From a virus, in the IMG/VR virus record IMGVR_UViG_3300030406_003155, positions 3,091 through 26,054 of that record: a stretch of DNA of 22,964 nucleotides. The stretch is one strand, 5' to 3'. Under the pieces are notes generated by a model. It had not been told where the DNA came from. It saw only the letters and a program-made list of their open reading frames with translations, and searched no databases. Both the position numbers and the translations under genes were made by a program. Shown here one piece after another: positions 6,919 to 12,480 of the stretch (position 1 is the first letter of the stretch; the number at the start of each line of letters is the position of its first letter).

Positions 6919-7232
6919 TTCCATCTTCTTCTTGCTGCACATATTCTTTTTTCAGGTGTTTTACTGCAATTGATATTATGCATTTTCATTTGTCCTTTAG
7001 ATCTTCTGCAGTAAGATGCTCTTCTTTTAGCTGCTTTTGATCCTTTTTTAACTTTACCTGTTACTGCTGTTTTTAATTTTGATCCAGGATTCATTCTTCT
7101 ATAAGCACGAACTCCTGCTGCAGTCATACCTGCACCTGATTTTGTTGATCTGAAATTTTTTTTATTTTTCGCTGGCATACCGCCTTTAGCGAAACTATCG
7201 ATCTCTATACCTAAGTCAGCATAGTAATCCAT
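6912..7232 (-). CDS. DUF6321-like highly basic Cys-containing protein
   Basis: A 106-residue protein that is mostly Lys, Arg, Gly, Ser and Ala. The segment RSTKSGAGMTAAGVRAYRRM, then NPGSKLKTAV, KKGSKAAKRRASYCRRSKGQ and C-rich end (NINCSKTP, KRICAARRRWKC) resembles DUF6321 as I remember it. The acidic N-terminus MDYYADLGIEIDSFAKGG echoes the YYGDL and YIKDL ends of other small proteins in the window. It is followed by the short possible coiled-coil gene and preceded by a 106-residue beta protein just downstream of the capsid gene. High basicity suggests a DNA-associated internal virion protein. The function is not established. Confidence 0.8.
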   Translation of the reverse strand: MDYYADLGIEIDSFAKGGMPAKNKKNFRSTKSGAGMTAAGVRAYRRMNPGSKLKTAVTGKVKKGSKAAKRRASYCRRSKGQMKMHNINCSKTPEKRICAARRRWKC

Positions 7233-7239
7233 GTTAAAC

Positions 7240-7560
7240 CTAAACTGTTAATCCAGCGCCTGAATATTTATCTGTTAGCAAAGTATAAGCAGTCACTTTA
7301 GTTTTTGTTTTACAAAAAATTCCTTTTGGAAAAAGAATTCCATCTTCAGGAAAATTTATATTGATGACATCTCCAGATGGTACATCTGCCTGAAATAAAG
7401 TTGCTCCTGTATTTGATGTAGTTGTAAGTTCTAAAGTTCCAGCTCCTGTGCCATCAGAGGCAATAATAATACCTCTTAATCTTACTGGTGGTTCAATAAT
7501 CGCAGTTGCCCCTGCTGCTGCTGTTGATCTTGTTGCTTGAATATCGCTTTTGTATCCCAT
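7240..7560 (-). CDS. Small beta-rich virion protein next to the capsid gene
   Basis: A 106-residue protein starting MGYKSDIQATRSTAAAGATA, with a series of predicted strands (RLRGIIIASDG, GTLELTTTS, TLFQADVPSGDVININFPED, ILFPKGIFCKTKTKVTAYTLL). It looks like a compact beta sandwich, comparable to small head or tail decoration proteins, and has an overall pattern similar to the 108-residue protein at 55..381. It is the first gene after the major capsid gene and follows a strong hairpin in the intergenic space. A virion-surface role is likely by position, with no direct functional motif. Confidence 0.75.
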   Translation of the reverse strand: MGYKSDIQATRSTAAAGATAIIEPPVRLRGIIIASDGTGAGTLELTTTSNTGATLFQADVPSGDVININFPEDGILFPKGIFCKTKTKVTAYTLLTDKYSGAGLTV

Positions 7561-7585
7561 TATAAATCCTATTATAAACTCTTAA

Positions 7586-7614
7586 TGTAGGGGCGTAAAG
7601 ACTACGCCCCCACA
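7586..7614. terminator. Hairpin just downstream of the major capsid gene
   Basis: A perfect 8-bp inverted repeat (GGGGCGTA and TACGCCCC, 7590-7597 and 7603-7610) with a 5-base loop lies about 10 bases after the capsid stop. Three more pairs (TGT/ACA) form beyond one mismatch. On the minus strand no uridine run follows, so it may be a partial terminator, a processing site or an mRNA-stabilising hairpin that raises capsid expression relative to genes downstream. Confidence 0.6.
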
Positions 7615-7623
7615 GTTTATTTA

Positions 7624-8550
7624 TTACGCTCCTGGAGAACCAAAGATAGTTCTAGGGTCAGAGAAGCCGAAGCTGTATCTTTCTCTAGCTTTAAATCTTA
7701 CGTTTCCAGTGTCGAAATCACCTTCAATCGCTGTTTTAATTGGCGATCTTACAAAGTGTTTCAAACCGTTTGGCGCATCAGTCAAAATGAAGAATGCATC
7801 AGTATCAGTCAAGAAGTGGTTTACTCTGTACCCTTCTGGAATCATACCCATGTTCATCACTGCATTGATGTCGTTTTTAGCAAACGCATTTGAACCACCT
7901 GGAGTTGTTGATAAAGGTGATCTCATGATTCTCTCAGCAGTAAATTGTAACTCTTTTGGAATTATCAATTTTCTACCTTGTAGAGCGATCTTCAATCCTC
8001 TTTCATCAACAAACGCTGCGATGTCAATTAGCGATTGTTCTAACGATGTTTCTGACAAATCAGCTGCAGTAGAAAGTTCATTTCTGAAAGTTCCACCATT
8101 AGCAAGCGGGTGATCTGTAGTCATAAGTGCTTTTCCGTCTCCACCAGTGAAGTTAGCGTCAAAGCCATTATTTAAAATGTTTGCTGCTGTGATTTGTTTT
8201 GATTGCGCCATTGATCTTGCAAGAGCTCTTGTGTATCTGCCAGCTAACCTGTCGTATAAATTATCTTCAATAGCCTCTTCAGTTATAGCAAAACCTAATG
8301 CTACAGTATTATGAGTGTATCTTGAAGTATACGCTTCAGTTGCTTGATCCATAGTGACCATAGCACCTTCTGCTTTTGTAGCAGCAGTGCCAAAGCCAGA
8401 TAACATTACTTCTTCCTCAAACGCTCTGTCTGAAGTTTCAGTAACAAAGATCTCTGCATGTTCATTGTCGTATCTGTTGTATTCCAGGCCAAATAGTGCA
8501 TTTAAACCTGGCTCTAGTTCTTTTACTAGTTGTGATCTTGATATAGCCAT
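7624..8550 (-). CDS. Major capsid protein (Mu gpT-like, HK97 fold)
   Basis: A 308-residue protein that should form the icosahedral shell. The sequence resembles the Mu gpT-type major head subunit family: an early segment EIFVTETSDRAFEEEVMLSGFG, the hallmark AITEEAIEDNLYDRLAGRYT followed by LARSMAQSKQITAANILNNG, and then a G..L...DHP segment (KALMTTDHPLANGG). The C-terminal part includes GRKLIIPKEL, HFLTDTDAFFILTDAPNGL and RSPIKTAIEGDFDTGNVRFK with RERYSFGFSDPR. There is no cleavable N-terminal delta domain; a separate scaffold gene lies upstream. The length fits this family. The gene is isolated by a hairpin downstream, in keeping with high expression. Confidence 0.92.
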   Translation of the reverse strand: MAISRSQLVKELEPGLNALFGLEYNRYDNEHAEIFVTETSDRAFEEEVMLSGFGTAATKAEGAMVTMDQATEAYTSRYTHNTVALGFAITEEAIEDNLYDRLAGRYTRALARSMAQSKQITAANILNNGFDANFTGGDGKALMTTDHPLANGGTFRNELSTAADLSETSLEQSLIDIAAFVDERGLKIALQGRKLIIPKELQFTAERIMRSPLSTTPGGSNAFAKNDINAVMNMGMIPEGYRVNHFLTDTDAFFILTDAPNGLKHFVRSPIKTAIEGDFDTGNVRFKARERYSFGFSDPRTIFGSPGA

Positions 8551-8566
8551 AAATTATATACTCCTA

Positions 8567-9145
8567 TTATAAGCCTGCGCCTTGATCGTAGAAGTGATTG
8601 TTAATTCTAACTAACACATCTACATTAGCGCTTCCAGCTTCGCTATTTTGCGTATCTTGCGAAATATCGATAGCTTGGAGAACCGTACCACTGTTTGTTA
8701 AACCTGATACACTGTGGTCCAATTGGACTTGAGATATACCAGTAGCAGTGCTACCTGTTCCGTTTGTTATTGCAAAGTTTTTAAAGATGTCTGCTACTGC
8801 AAACGCACCATCAGAATCGATCGAGTAAACCACATTCGGATCGTCAATTACGTTAGCAACGATGTCACTAGCCGCAACTCCTCCAGGATAATGATTTTTA
8901 AACGTCGGCTTCTGAGTAGTTGGGTCTGTGTAGAACACTCCGTTAAAAACGCCCACGACTTTATCGGAAGTATTTGCTACTGCTCTTTCGATTCCGCCAC
9001 CAGTTACAGGTTTTACCAAGTCACCTTGGAATATTGCTGTAGCATAGCCACTTGCAATTCTGTATCTGTTTTGTGCGTTTATAAATGGAGAGCCATCTAA
9101 CTTTCTTACAGGTCTTAACCCGTATTTTTCAGCTACATTAGCCAT
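8567..9145 (-). CDS. Head-associated protein upstream of the capsid gene, 192 aa
   Basis: A 192-residue protein starting MANVAEKYGLRPVRKLDGSP, mostly beta, with GDLVKPVTGGGIERAVANTS and VVGVFNGVFYTDP. It lies directly upstream of the major capsid gene with a 16-base gap and has a strong ribosome binding site (AAAAGGAGAAAACA). Proteins opening with 'YGLRPVRxxDGSP' and containing 'GDPVxxxxxGxVxxA' are common partners of capsid genes in marine phages and are usually called head decoration or capsid-associated. The decoration role is inferred from context and appearance, without structural proof. Confidence 0.78.
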   Translation of the reverse strand: MANVAEKYGLRPVRKLDGSPFINAQNRYRIASGYATAIFQGDLVKPVTGGGIERAVANTSDKVVGVFNGVFYTDPTTQKPTFKNHYPGGVAASDIVANVIDDPNVVYSIDSDGAFAVADIFKNFAITNGTGSTATGISQVQLDHSVSGLTNSGTVLQAIDISQDTQNSEAGSANVDVLVRINNHFYDQGAGL

Positions 9146-9200
9146 AGTTGTTTTCTCCTTTTATTGTTACATTTTTTTTGGAGTGAATATTCCCAAATAA

Positions 9201-9671
9201 TTAGGATTTACTTCCACCACCAAAAGTTACGCGAGATTGTCTATTAATATTCATAGGCATCTCAGGTCGTTGTTCCTTCATGACATCGTTATCTACCGCG
9301 TCTATCCTGTCTTGAGTAATTCTTTTGAAATACTCCGCACGGCTCTTAACAATTTCTTCAGGTATCCTTCCCAACACAAGGCCAGCAACCCCGATCAAAC
9401 CTGCGTAAGTTCCCTCAGTGATAGTAGGGTAAGAGTGATCACCTAATTTATTTTTTATTTCTTCGGCTCTCACAAATTCCCAACCCTCTCTCATTTTTTT
9501 AGATACATTAGCTGTATCTTGGTAACCCATACTTTCGGTTCTTATCCATCTATGAACAAAACCGTCTGGCGCAGGTGGTGCATCCAGAGATGATGGTGGC
9601 GTCCAAACTTTTTTTCTTTCGTTTTTAACTTCGTCTGACGCGCGTGAAGTTCTATTTATTTCATCGCTCAT
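9201..9671 (-). CDS. Head-assembly-region protein, 156 aa
   Basis: A 156-residue hydrophilic protein that begins with a charged stretch (MSDEINRTSRASDEVKNERK). It then has WTPPSSLDAPPAPDGFVHRW followed by IRTESMGYQDTANVSKKMRE, and ends SRVTFGGGSKS. It sits between the scaffold gene (one base apart) and the head decoration gene. I recall similar 'P.PP.G..HRWIR....G..D..NV..R..EGWE.V' proteins next to scaffold genes of marine phages, usually annotated as hypothetical or assembly proteins. A VAGLVLGRIPEE stretch could be a short buried helix. The role is probably in capsid assembly, inferred only from position. Confidence 0.8.
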   Translation of the reverse strand: MSDEINRTSRASDEVKNERKKVWTPPSSLDAPPAPDGFVHRWIRTESMGYQDTANVSKKMREGWEFVRAEEIKNKLGDHSYPTITEGTYAGLIGVAGLVLGRIPEEIVKSRAEYFKRITQDRIDAVDNDVMKEQRPEMPMNINRQSRVTFGGGSKS

Positions 9672-9672
9672 A

Positions 9673-10680
9673 CTATTGTACCTCCTTCACGTATTTAGCG
9701 TATTCTTCTAGTGGCACCCCTAATTTTTTGGCAATAGCCACCTGTGATTTGGTGAGTCTCACAGTTCTGCGTCCTTGTTGTTTTCTTCCTGCGGAAGCAA
9801 CGGTTTGGACGGGTTTCCGTTGTATCTCATTTTCAGATTGCACAAATTTATGAGGAAAATTTTCTCTCATACGTTTGTCAACTTCATTATAGTACTCATC
9901 ACTTTCTACATCAATACCCATACCCACTAGATCTTCGTGTATGGTAAATGCAGCATTAGTCATGATTCTATCATTACCAAACCAAGTGTTTTCAGCAGCC
10001 CAACCTCTAGCTTTTTCACTAGCCTGTGGCGGTTGTTGTACTTGTTGCTGTTCCTCTGGTTTTTGAGATTTTTGTTCTTCGAGAGTTTTTAATCTTTGCT
10101 CTCTATCTGCCATTTTGATTCTAGCTTTTTCCTTTTCGACTGTAAGTCTGGTAAGCTCATCATTGGCTTCCATGATTTTTTCTGCATCATTGGATTCAAT
10201 GGCATCTTTAAGTTTGATTTTGACTTGTTCTCTTTGAGAATCAACTCTTGCATCAAACTCTTTCAAATATTGTTCATCAGCTGAATCGTACTTCTTTTCT
10301 GAATCTGAATATTTTTTTTGAAGACTTTTCGCATAATCTAAAGCAGCTTTTTCTCTTCTTTCTGCCTCACGATATCTTCGAGTTAATTTATCGATTCTTT
10401 TTTGAACACCATCAGAAAATTCTTGTAGATTGTTTTCTTTTGGTTCTTCATGTCTTTTTTCAATATCAGAAGTTTCTTCTTGTATTTCTTCAACTTCTGG
10501 TTTTTCTTCAGATTTAGAATCAAATGTTTGATAACCTAAATCAACTTCTCCCTTATTAAGATCAGGTGTTTCACTTTCAACTTTTTTCTCTTCGGGAAGT
10601 TCAACGGCTTCATCTTTAATACCGTCTGTATCTAATTCAACTTCAGGTTGTACCTTTGGTTGCAGTTCCTCTTTTGACAT
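9673..10680 (-). CDS. Capsid assembly scaffolding protein
   Basis: A 335-residue, strongly charged protein with low complexity. The N-terminal 100 residues are acidic, a long coiled coil spans roughly residues 95-210 (KRIDKLTRRYREAERREKAA and onward), and a Gln-rich linker follows (PEEQQQVQQPPQ). The C-terminus has a conserved-looking helix (VRLTKSQVAIAKKLGVPLEE, then YAKYVKE). This arrangement is typical of phage scaffolds: an extended coiled coil with a C-terminal capsid-binding helix. It lies upstream of the capsid and head genes, where a scaffold is expected. It would line the procapsid and leave before DNA packaging. No protease gene is evident nearby, so how it exits is unknown. Confidence 0.85.
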   Translation of the reverse strand: MSKEELQPKVQPEVELDTDGIKDEAVELPEEKKVESETPDLNKGEVDLGYQTFDSKSEEKPEVEEIQEETSDIEKRHEEPKENNLQEFSDGVQKRIDKLTRRYREAERREKAALDYAKSLQKKYSDSEKKYDSADEQYLKEFDARVDSQREQVKIKLKDAIESNDAEKIMEANDELTRLTVEKEKARIKMADREQRLKTLEEQKSQKPEEQQQVQQPPQASEKARGWAAENTWFGNDRIMTNAAFTIHEDLVGMGIDVESDEYYNEVDKRMRENFPHKFVQSENEIQRKPVQTVASAGRKQQGRRTVRLTKSQVAIAKKLGVPLEEYAKYVKEVQ

Positions 10681-10695
10681 TTTTTTTCCTCCTAA

Positions 10696-11148
10696 TTAAT
10701 ACAAATGAAGAATATCTTCTGGTTGATTGATAGTGGCGATAATCTCGTCATCGTTCAAAATACGGTGCTCACCATATTTTGTTTTAAATCTAGACCCAGC
10801 GTATCTTCCATAAATTACAAACTGACCCTCTTTACACCAAGCCCCGTTTGGAAATTTAGTTTTATCTTTGTAACAAAGATCACCTAAAGCTACGACTAAC
10901 CCAACAACAGTTGTCATTTGAATTGTTTCACTTGCAGTGTCTGTTAAAATAATTCCCCCTTTTGTTTTTTTAGGACCTGCGTAAGGTCTTACTAACATTC
11001 TATAACCAACAGGTTTTGGAATTAATTTAAGATACTTTTTAATACCCTCTGGATCTGTAGGTATTTCCATCTCCTTTGATTCTGGAGGTGGTTGCCTTGA
11101 ATTTGATACTCCTACTAAAGTTGTATCAGGTGTCACTATTGACTTCAT
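10696..11148 (-). CDS. Phage GroES-like co-chaperonin (Cpn10)
   Basis: A 150-residue protein whose residues 40-140 match the GroES fold. KPVGYRMLVRPY corresponds to the PLGDRVLV start, and KKTKGGIILTDTA is the mobile loop with the hydrophobic G-G-I-I-L tripeptide that contacts GroEL. TVVGLVVALGDLCYKD and EGQFVIYGRYAGSRFK are the barrel strands, and ILNDDEIIATI is the closing strand. It has about 40 extra N-terminal residues not present in bacterial GroES. It probably caps the host GroEL to help fold the capsid or another virion protein, as T4 gp31 does. A GGAG site 8 bases from the ATG supports the start, which overlaps the upstream gene by 23 bases. Confidence 0.88.
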   Translation of the reverse strand: MKSIVTPDTTLVGVSNSRQPPPESKEMEIPTDPEGIKKYLKLIPKPVGYRMLVRPYAGPKKTKGGIILTDTASETIQMTTVVGLVVALGDLCYKDKTKFPNGAWCKEGQFVIYGRYAGSRFKTKYGEHRILNDDEIIATINQPEDILHLY

Positions 11149-11338
11149 CGATATTCTCCGTTTTGTTCTGCAGGTCTTTTAGATCCTGTAGCAATGCTTC
11201 AAGCGCATTGAGTCTGCCTCTAGAATACTGCAGTTTATCGATTGTGTCTACATGGTACACCAAATCATCTTTTACTCTGTCAATTTGTTTTTTTATAAAT
11301 TGTCTAATGATTTGAAGTGTATCTAAATCAAGATTCAT
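11126..11338 (-). CDS. Small coiled-coil protein, 70 aa
   Basis: A 70-residue protein starting MNLDLDTLQIIRQFIKKQID. It is almost all helical with clear heptad spacing (RVKDDLVYHVDTIDKLQ, then LNALEALLQDLKDLQNK). It lies between the holin-like gene and groES and overlaps groES by 23 bases in another frame. There is no membrane segment or catalytic motif. It could be an assembly cofactor or a small packaging protein; similar short coiled-coil proteins occur here in marine phages. The function is unknown. Confidence 0.7.
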   Translation of the reverse strand: MNLDLDTLQIIRQFIKKQIDRVKDDLVYHVDTIDKLQYSRGRLNALEALLQDLKDLQNKTENIDEVNSDT

Positions 11339-11372
11339 TAAGGATTTATAACTTAGTAAATATAAGATGCAA

Positions 11373-11756
11373 CTATTTCTTACCCTTGAAGATCTGGGTG
11401 CCTTTTATACCATAAACGCTCGCCACGACAAGAATCCACAAGTTTGTGAACCAGGACGGAAGCTGTGAGAAATATTCAAAAAAAAGTTTAACTTTATCCA
11501 TAGAACTTGGATCATCACTTAGAACTGCCCAAGCTAGCACCAAAACAGGCGCAGAAAGAATTATTAAAATAAATTCGTCCTTGTAATCTGATTGTCTTGC
11601 TTCAAGAAGCTTGCCTTGATAAGCTTCTTCTCCTGCTGCCATTTTTTGTGCATGCATAAGTTGAGCATCTGACATTGCTTGTTTTGTCTTCTGACGGTTG
11701 GAGTAAATATGTGCTCCTGTTTTTACTGCCATTCCTAATAGATTGAACCATGCCAT
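11373..11756 (-). CDS. Holin-like membrane protein
   Basis: A 127-residue protein starting MAWFNLLGMAVKTGAHIYSN. After a helical, soluble N-terminal half, two hydrophobic segments follow: DEFILIILSAPVLVLAWAVL (about residues 59-78) and LWILVVASVYGIKGTQIF (about residues 104-121). The DE-(F)-x-L-x-L-x-S-A-P pattern and the final G-I-K-G resemble gene-transfer-agent type 3TM holins as I remember them. It is therefore a candidate for timing lysis, though the endolysin is far away at 4979..5455. I prefer the ATG at 11756 over the TTG four codons earlier, because the AAGGAGA site is then usable (12-14 bases away). The start lies inside the preceding homing endonuclease frame. Confidence 0.7.
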   Translation of the reverse strand: MAWFNLLGMAVKTGAHIYSNRQKTKQAMSDAQLMHAQKMAAGEEAYQGKLLEARQSDYKDEFILIILSAPVLVLAWAVLSDDPSSMDKVKLFFEYFSQLPSWFTNLWILVVASVYGIKGTQIFKGKK

Positions 11757-12066
11757 AATAATTATCAACTCTCCTTTTTCCTAGATAAGGTATCATTAAA
11801 TGGATTATTTTTAAAGCCTCTACCCCTGTTACTTTATACCTAAAAAGCTTTTTATAGTTTTTCTTTCGAGGTTTTGTTTCATAAACGCTTCCTTTTTTGA
11901 AGTATTTATAAAACTTTTGGATTATATCATAATCCGACATAGTTATTGAGCATTCGATATTATTTGTTTTGTTAATACCTTTACTATAGTATCCAAAACT
12001 ACCCTCTCCCTCAAATATTCCGCTTAAAAAAATTAATTTTTCTTTTGGTGTAAAAAAAGACCACAT
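11602..12066 (-). CDS. LAGLIDADG homing endonuclease, single motif
   Basis: A 154-residue protein. Residues 11-24 (LIFLSGIFEGEGSF) are a LAGLIDADG helix with the catalytic acidic residues, followed by beta strands (NNIECSITMSDYDIIQKFYK) and the closing IIHLMIPYLGKRR helix (about 87-99). One motif implies it acts as a homodimer, cutting a long DNA site and spreading itself. It seems free-standing; no intron or intein boundary is visible. The last 50 residues (104-154) are read in a different frame from the start of the holin-like gene and look non-native, so the functional protein may really end near residue 100-110. The codons for LGKRR also form the ribosome binding site of the holin-like gene. 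Confidence 0.85.
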   Translation of the reverse strand: MWSFFTPKEKLIFLSGIFEGEGSFGYYSKGINKTNNIECSITMSDYDIIQKFYKYFKKGSVYETKPRKKNYKKLFRYKVTGVEALKIIHLMIPYLGKRRVDNYYGMVQSIRNGSKNRSTYLLQPSEDKTSNVRCSTYACTKNGSRRRSLSRQAS

Positions 12067-12068
12067 TT

Positions 12069-12302
12069 TTATAATAAATCTTTAATGTAATCTTTTCCTT
12101 TTTTTATTTCGACTTCACCCCCAATGGACAATTTACCTGGAATTGATTTTGGCCCCATATCCTCTTCTCTGAGTTGTCTTAAAACTTCACTTACTCTTGA
12201 TTCAAATGCCATATCAACGCCCATTTCATTCATAAGCTCATCAAATCTTTTTTGCTTATCAGGGCGATTAGATAAATATTTTTTTGCTGTATCACTTGGC
12301 AT
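12069..12302 (-). CDS. Small helical protein with YIKDLL tail, 77 aa
   Basis: A 77-residue protein starting MPSDTAKKYLSNRPDKQKRF, with a charged helical body (DELMNEMGVDMAFESRVSEV, then LRQLREED). The last 25 residues form a separate tail: GKLSIGGEVEIKKGKDYIKD followed by LL. That tail is very close to GGEVTIGKGSDYIKDLID at the end of the 119-residue protein (17452..17811). Its ATG overlaps the stop of the 58-residue gene by one base (TAATG). It lies after the portal gene and before the homing endonuclease, so a portal- or head-related role is plausible, but the function is unknown. Confidence 0.78.
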   Translation of the reverse strand: MPSDTAKKYLSNRPDKQKRFDELMNEMGVDMAFESRVSEVLRQLREEDMGPKSIPGKLSIGGEVEIKKGKDYIKDLL

Positions 12303-12478
12303 TATTTTAATCCTATAAATTTAAATCCTTTTACTTGGATATTATTATTACCTGGATATAAATTTTTGTATGAACTTTCTCTGTGTGGACATCCAATACC
12401 ACCTTCATTAAATTTTACTGGTGGTACATTTGAATTAGGTCCTTTTTTAGGTGGTGGTCCTGATTTTTTTCCAATCAT
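12302..12478 (-). CDS. Small Pro/Gly/Lys-rich protein after the portal, 58 aa
   Basis: A short gene of 58 codons beginning MIGKKSGPPPKKGPNSNVPP, then VKFNEGGIGCPHRESSY, and ending IQVKGFKFIGLK. It starts 3 bases after the portal stop, and its stop overlaps the next start by one base (TAATG). It matches a type I recognise from uncultured marine phages: a K-S-G-P-P-P-x-K-G-P start, a G-C-P-H-R-E motif, and a final V-K-G-x-K-F-x-G. The Cys/His pair in GCPHRE might bind metal, but this is speculative. The function is unknown; conservation and placement suggest a virion or assembly role. Confidence 0.8.
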   Translation of the reverse strand: MIGKKSGPPPKKGPNSNVPPVKFNEGGIGCPHRESSYKNLYPGNNNIQVKGFKFIGLK

Positions 12479-12480
12479 AA

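Noticed and set aside
8714-9100. 128-residue plus-strand frame opposite the head-associated gene
   Set aside because: Antisense shadow of a secure gene; it has the biased composition typical of reverse frames and no upstream signals. The same holds for other plus-strand frames in the window.
11757-11768. TTG start giving an MIII extension to the holin-like protein
   Set aside because: It lies only 2 bases from the AGGAG site, too close; the ATG at 11756 begins the familiar MAWFNLLGM start.
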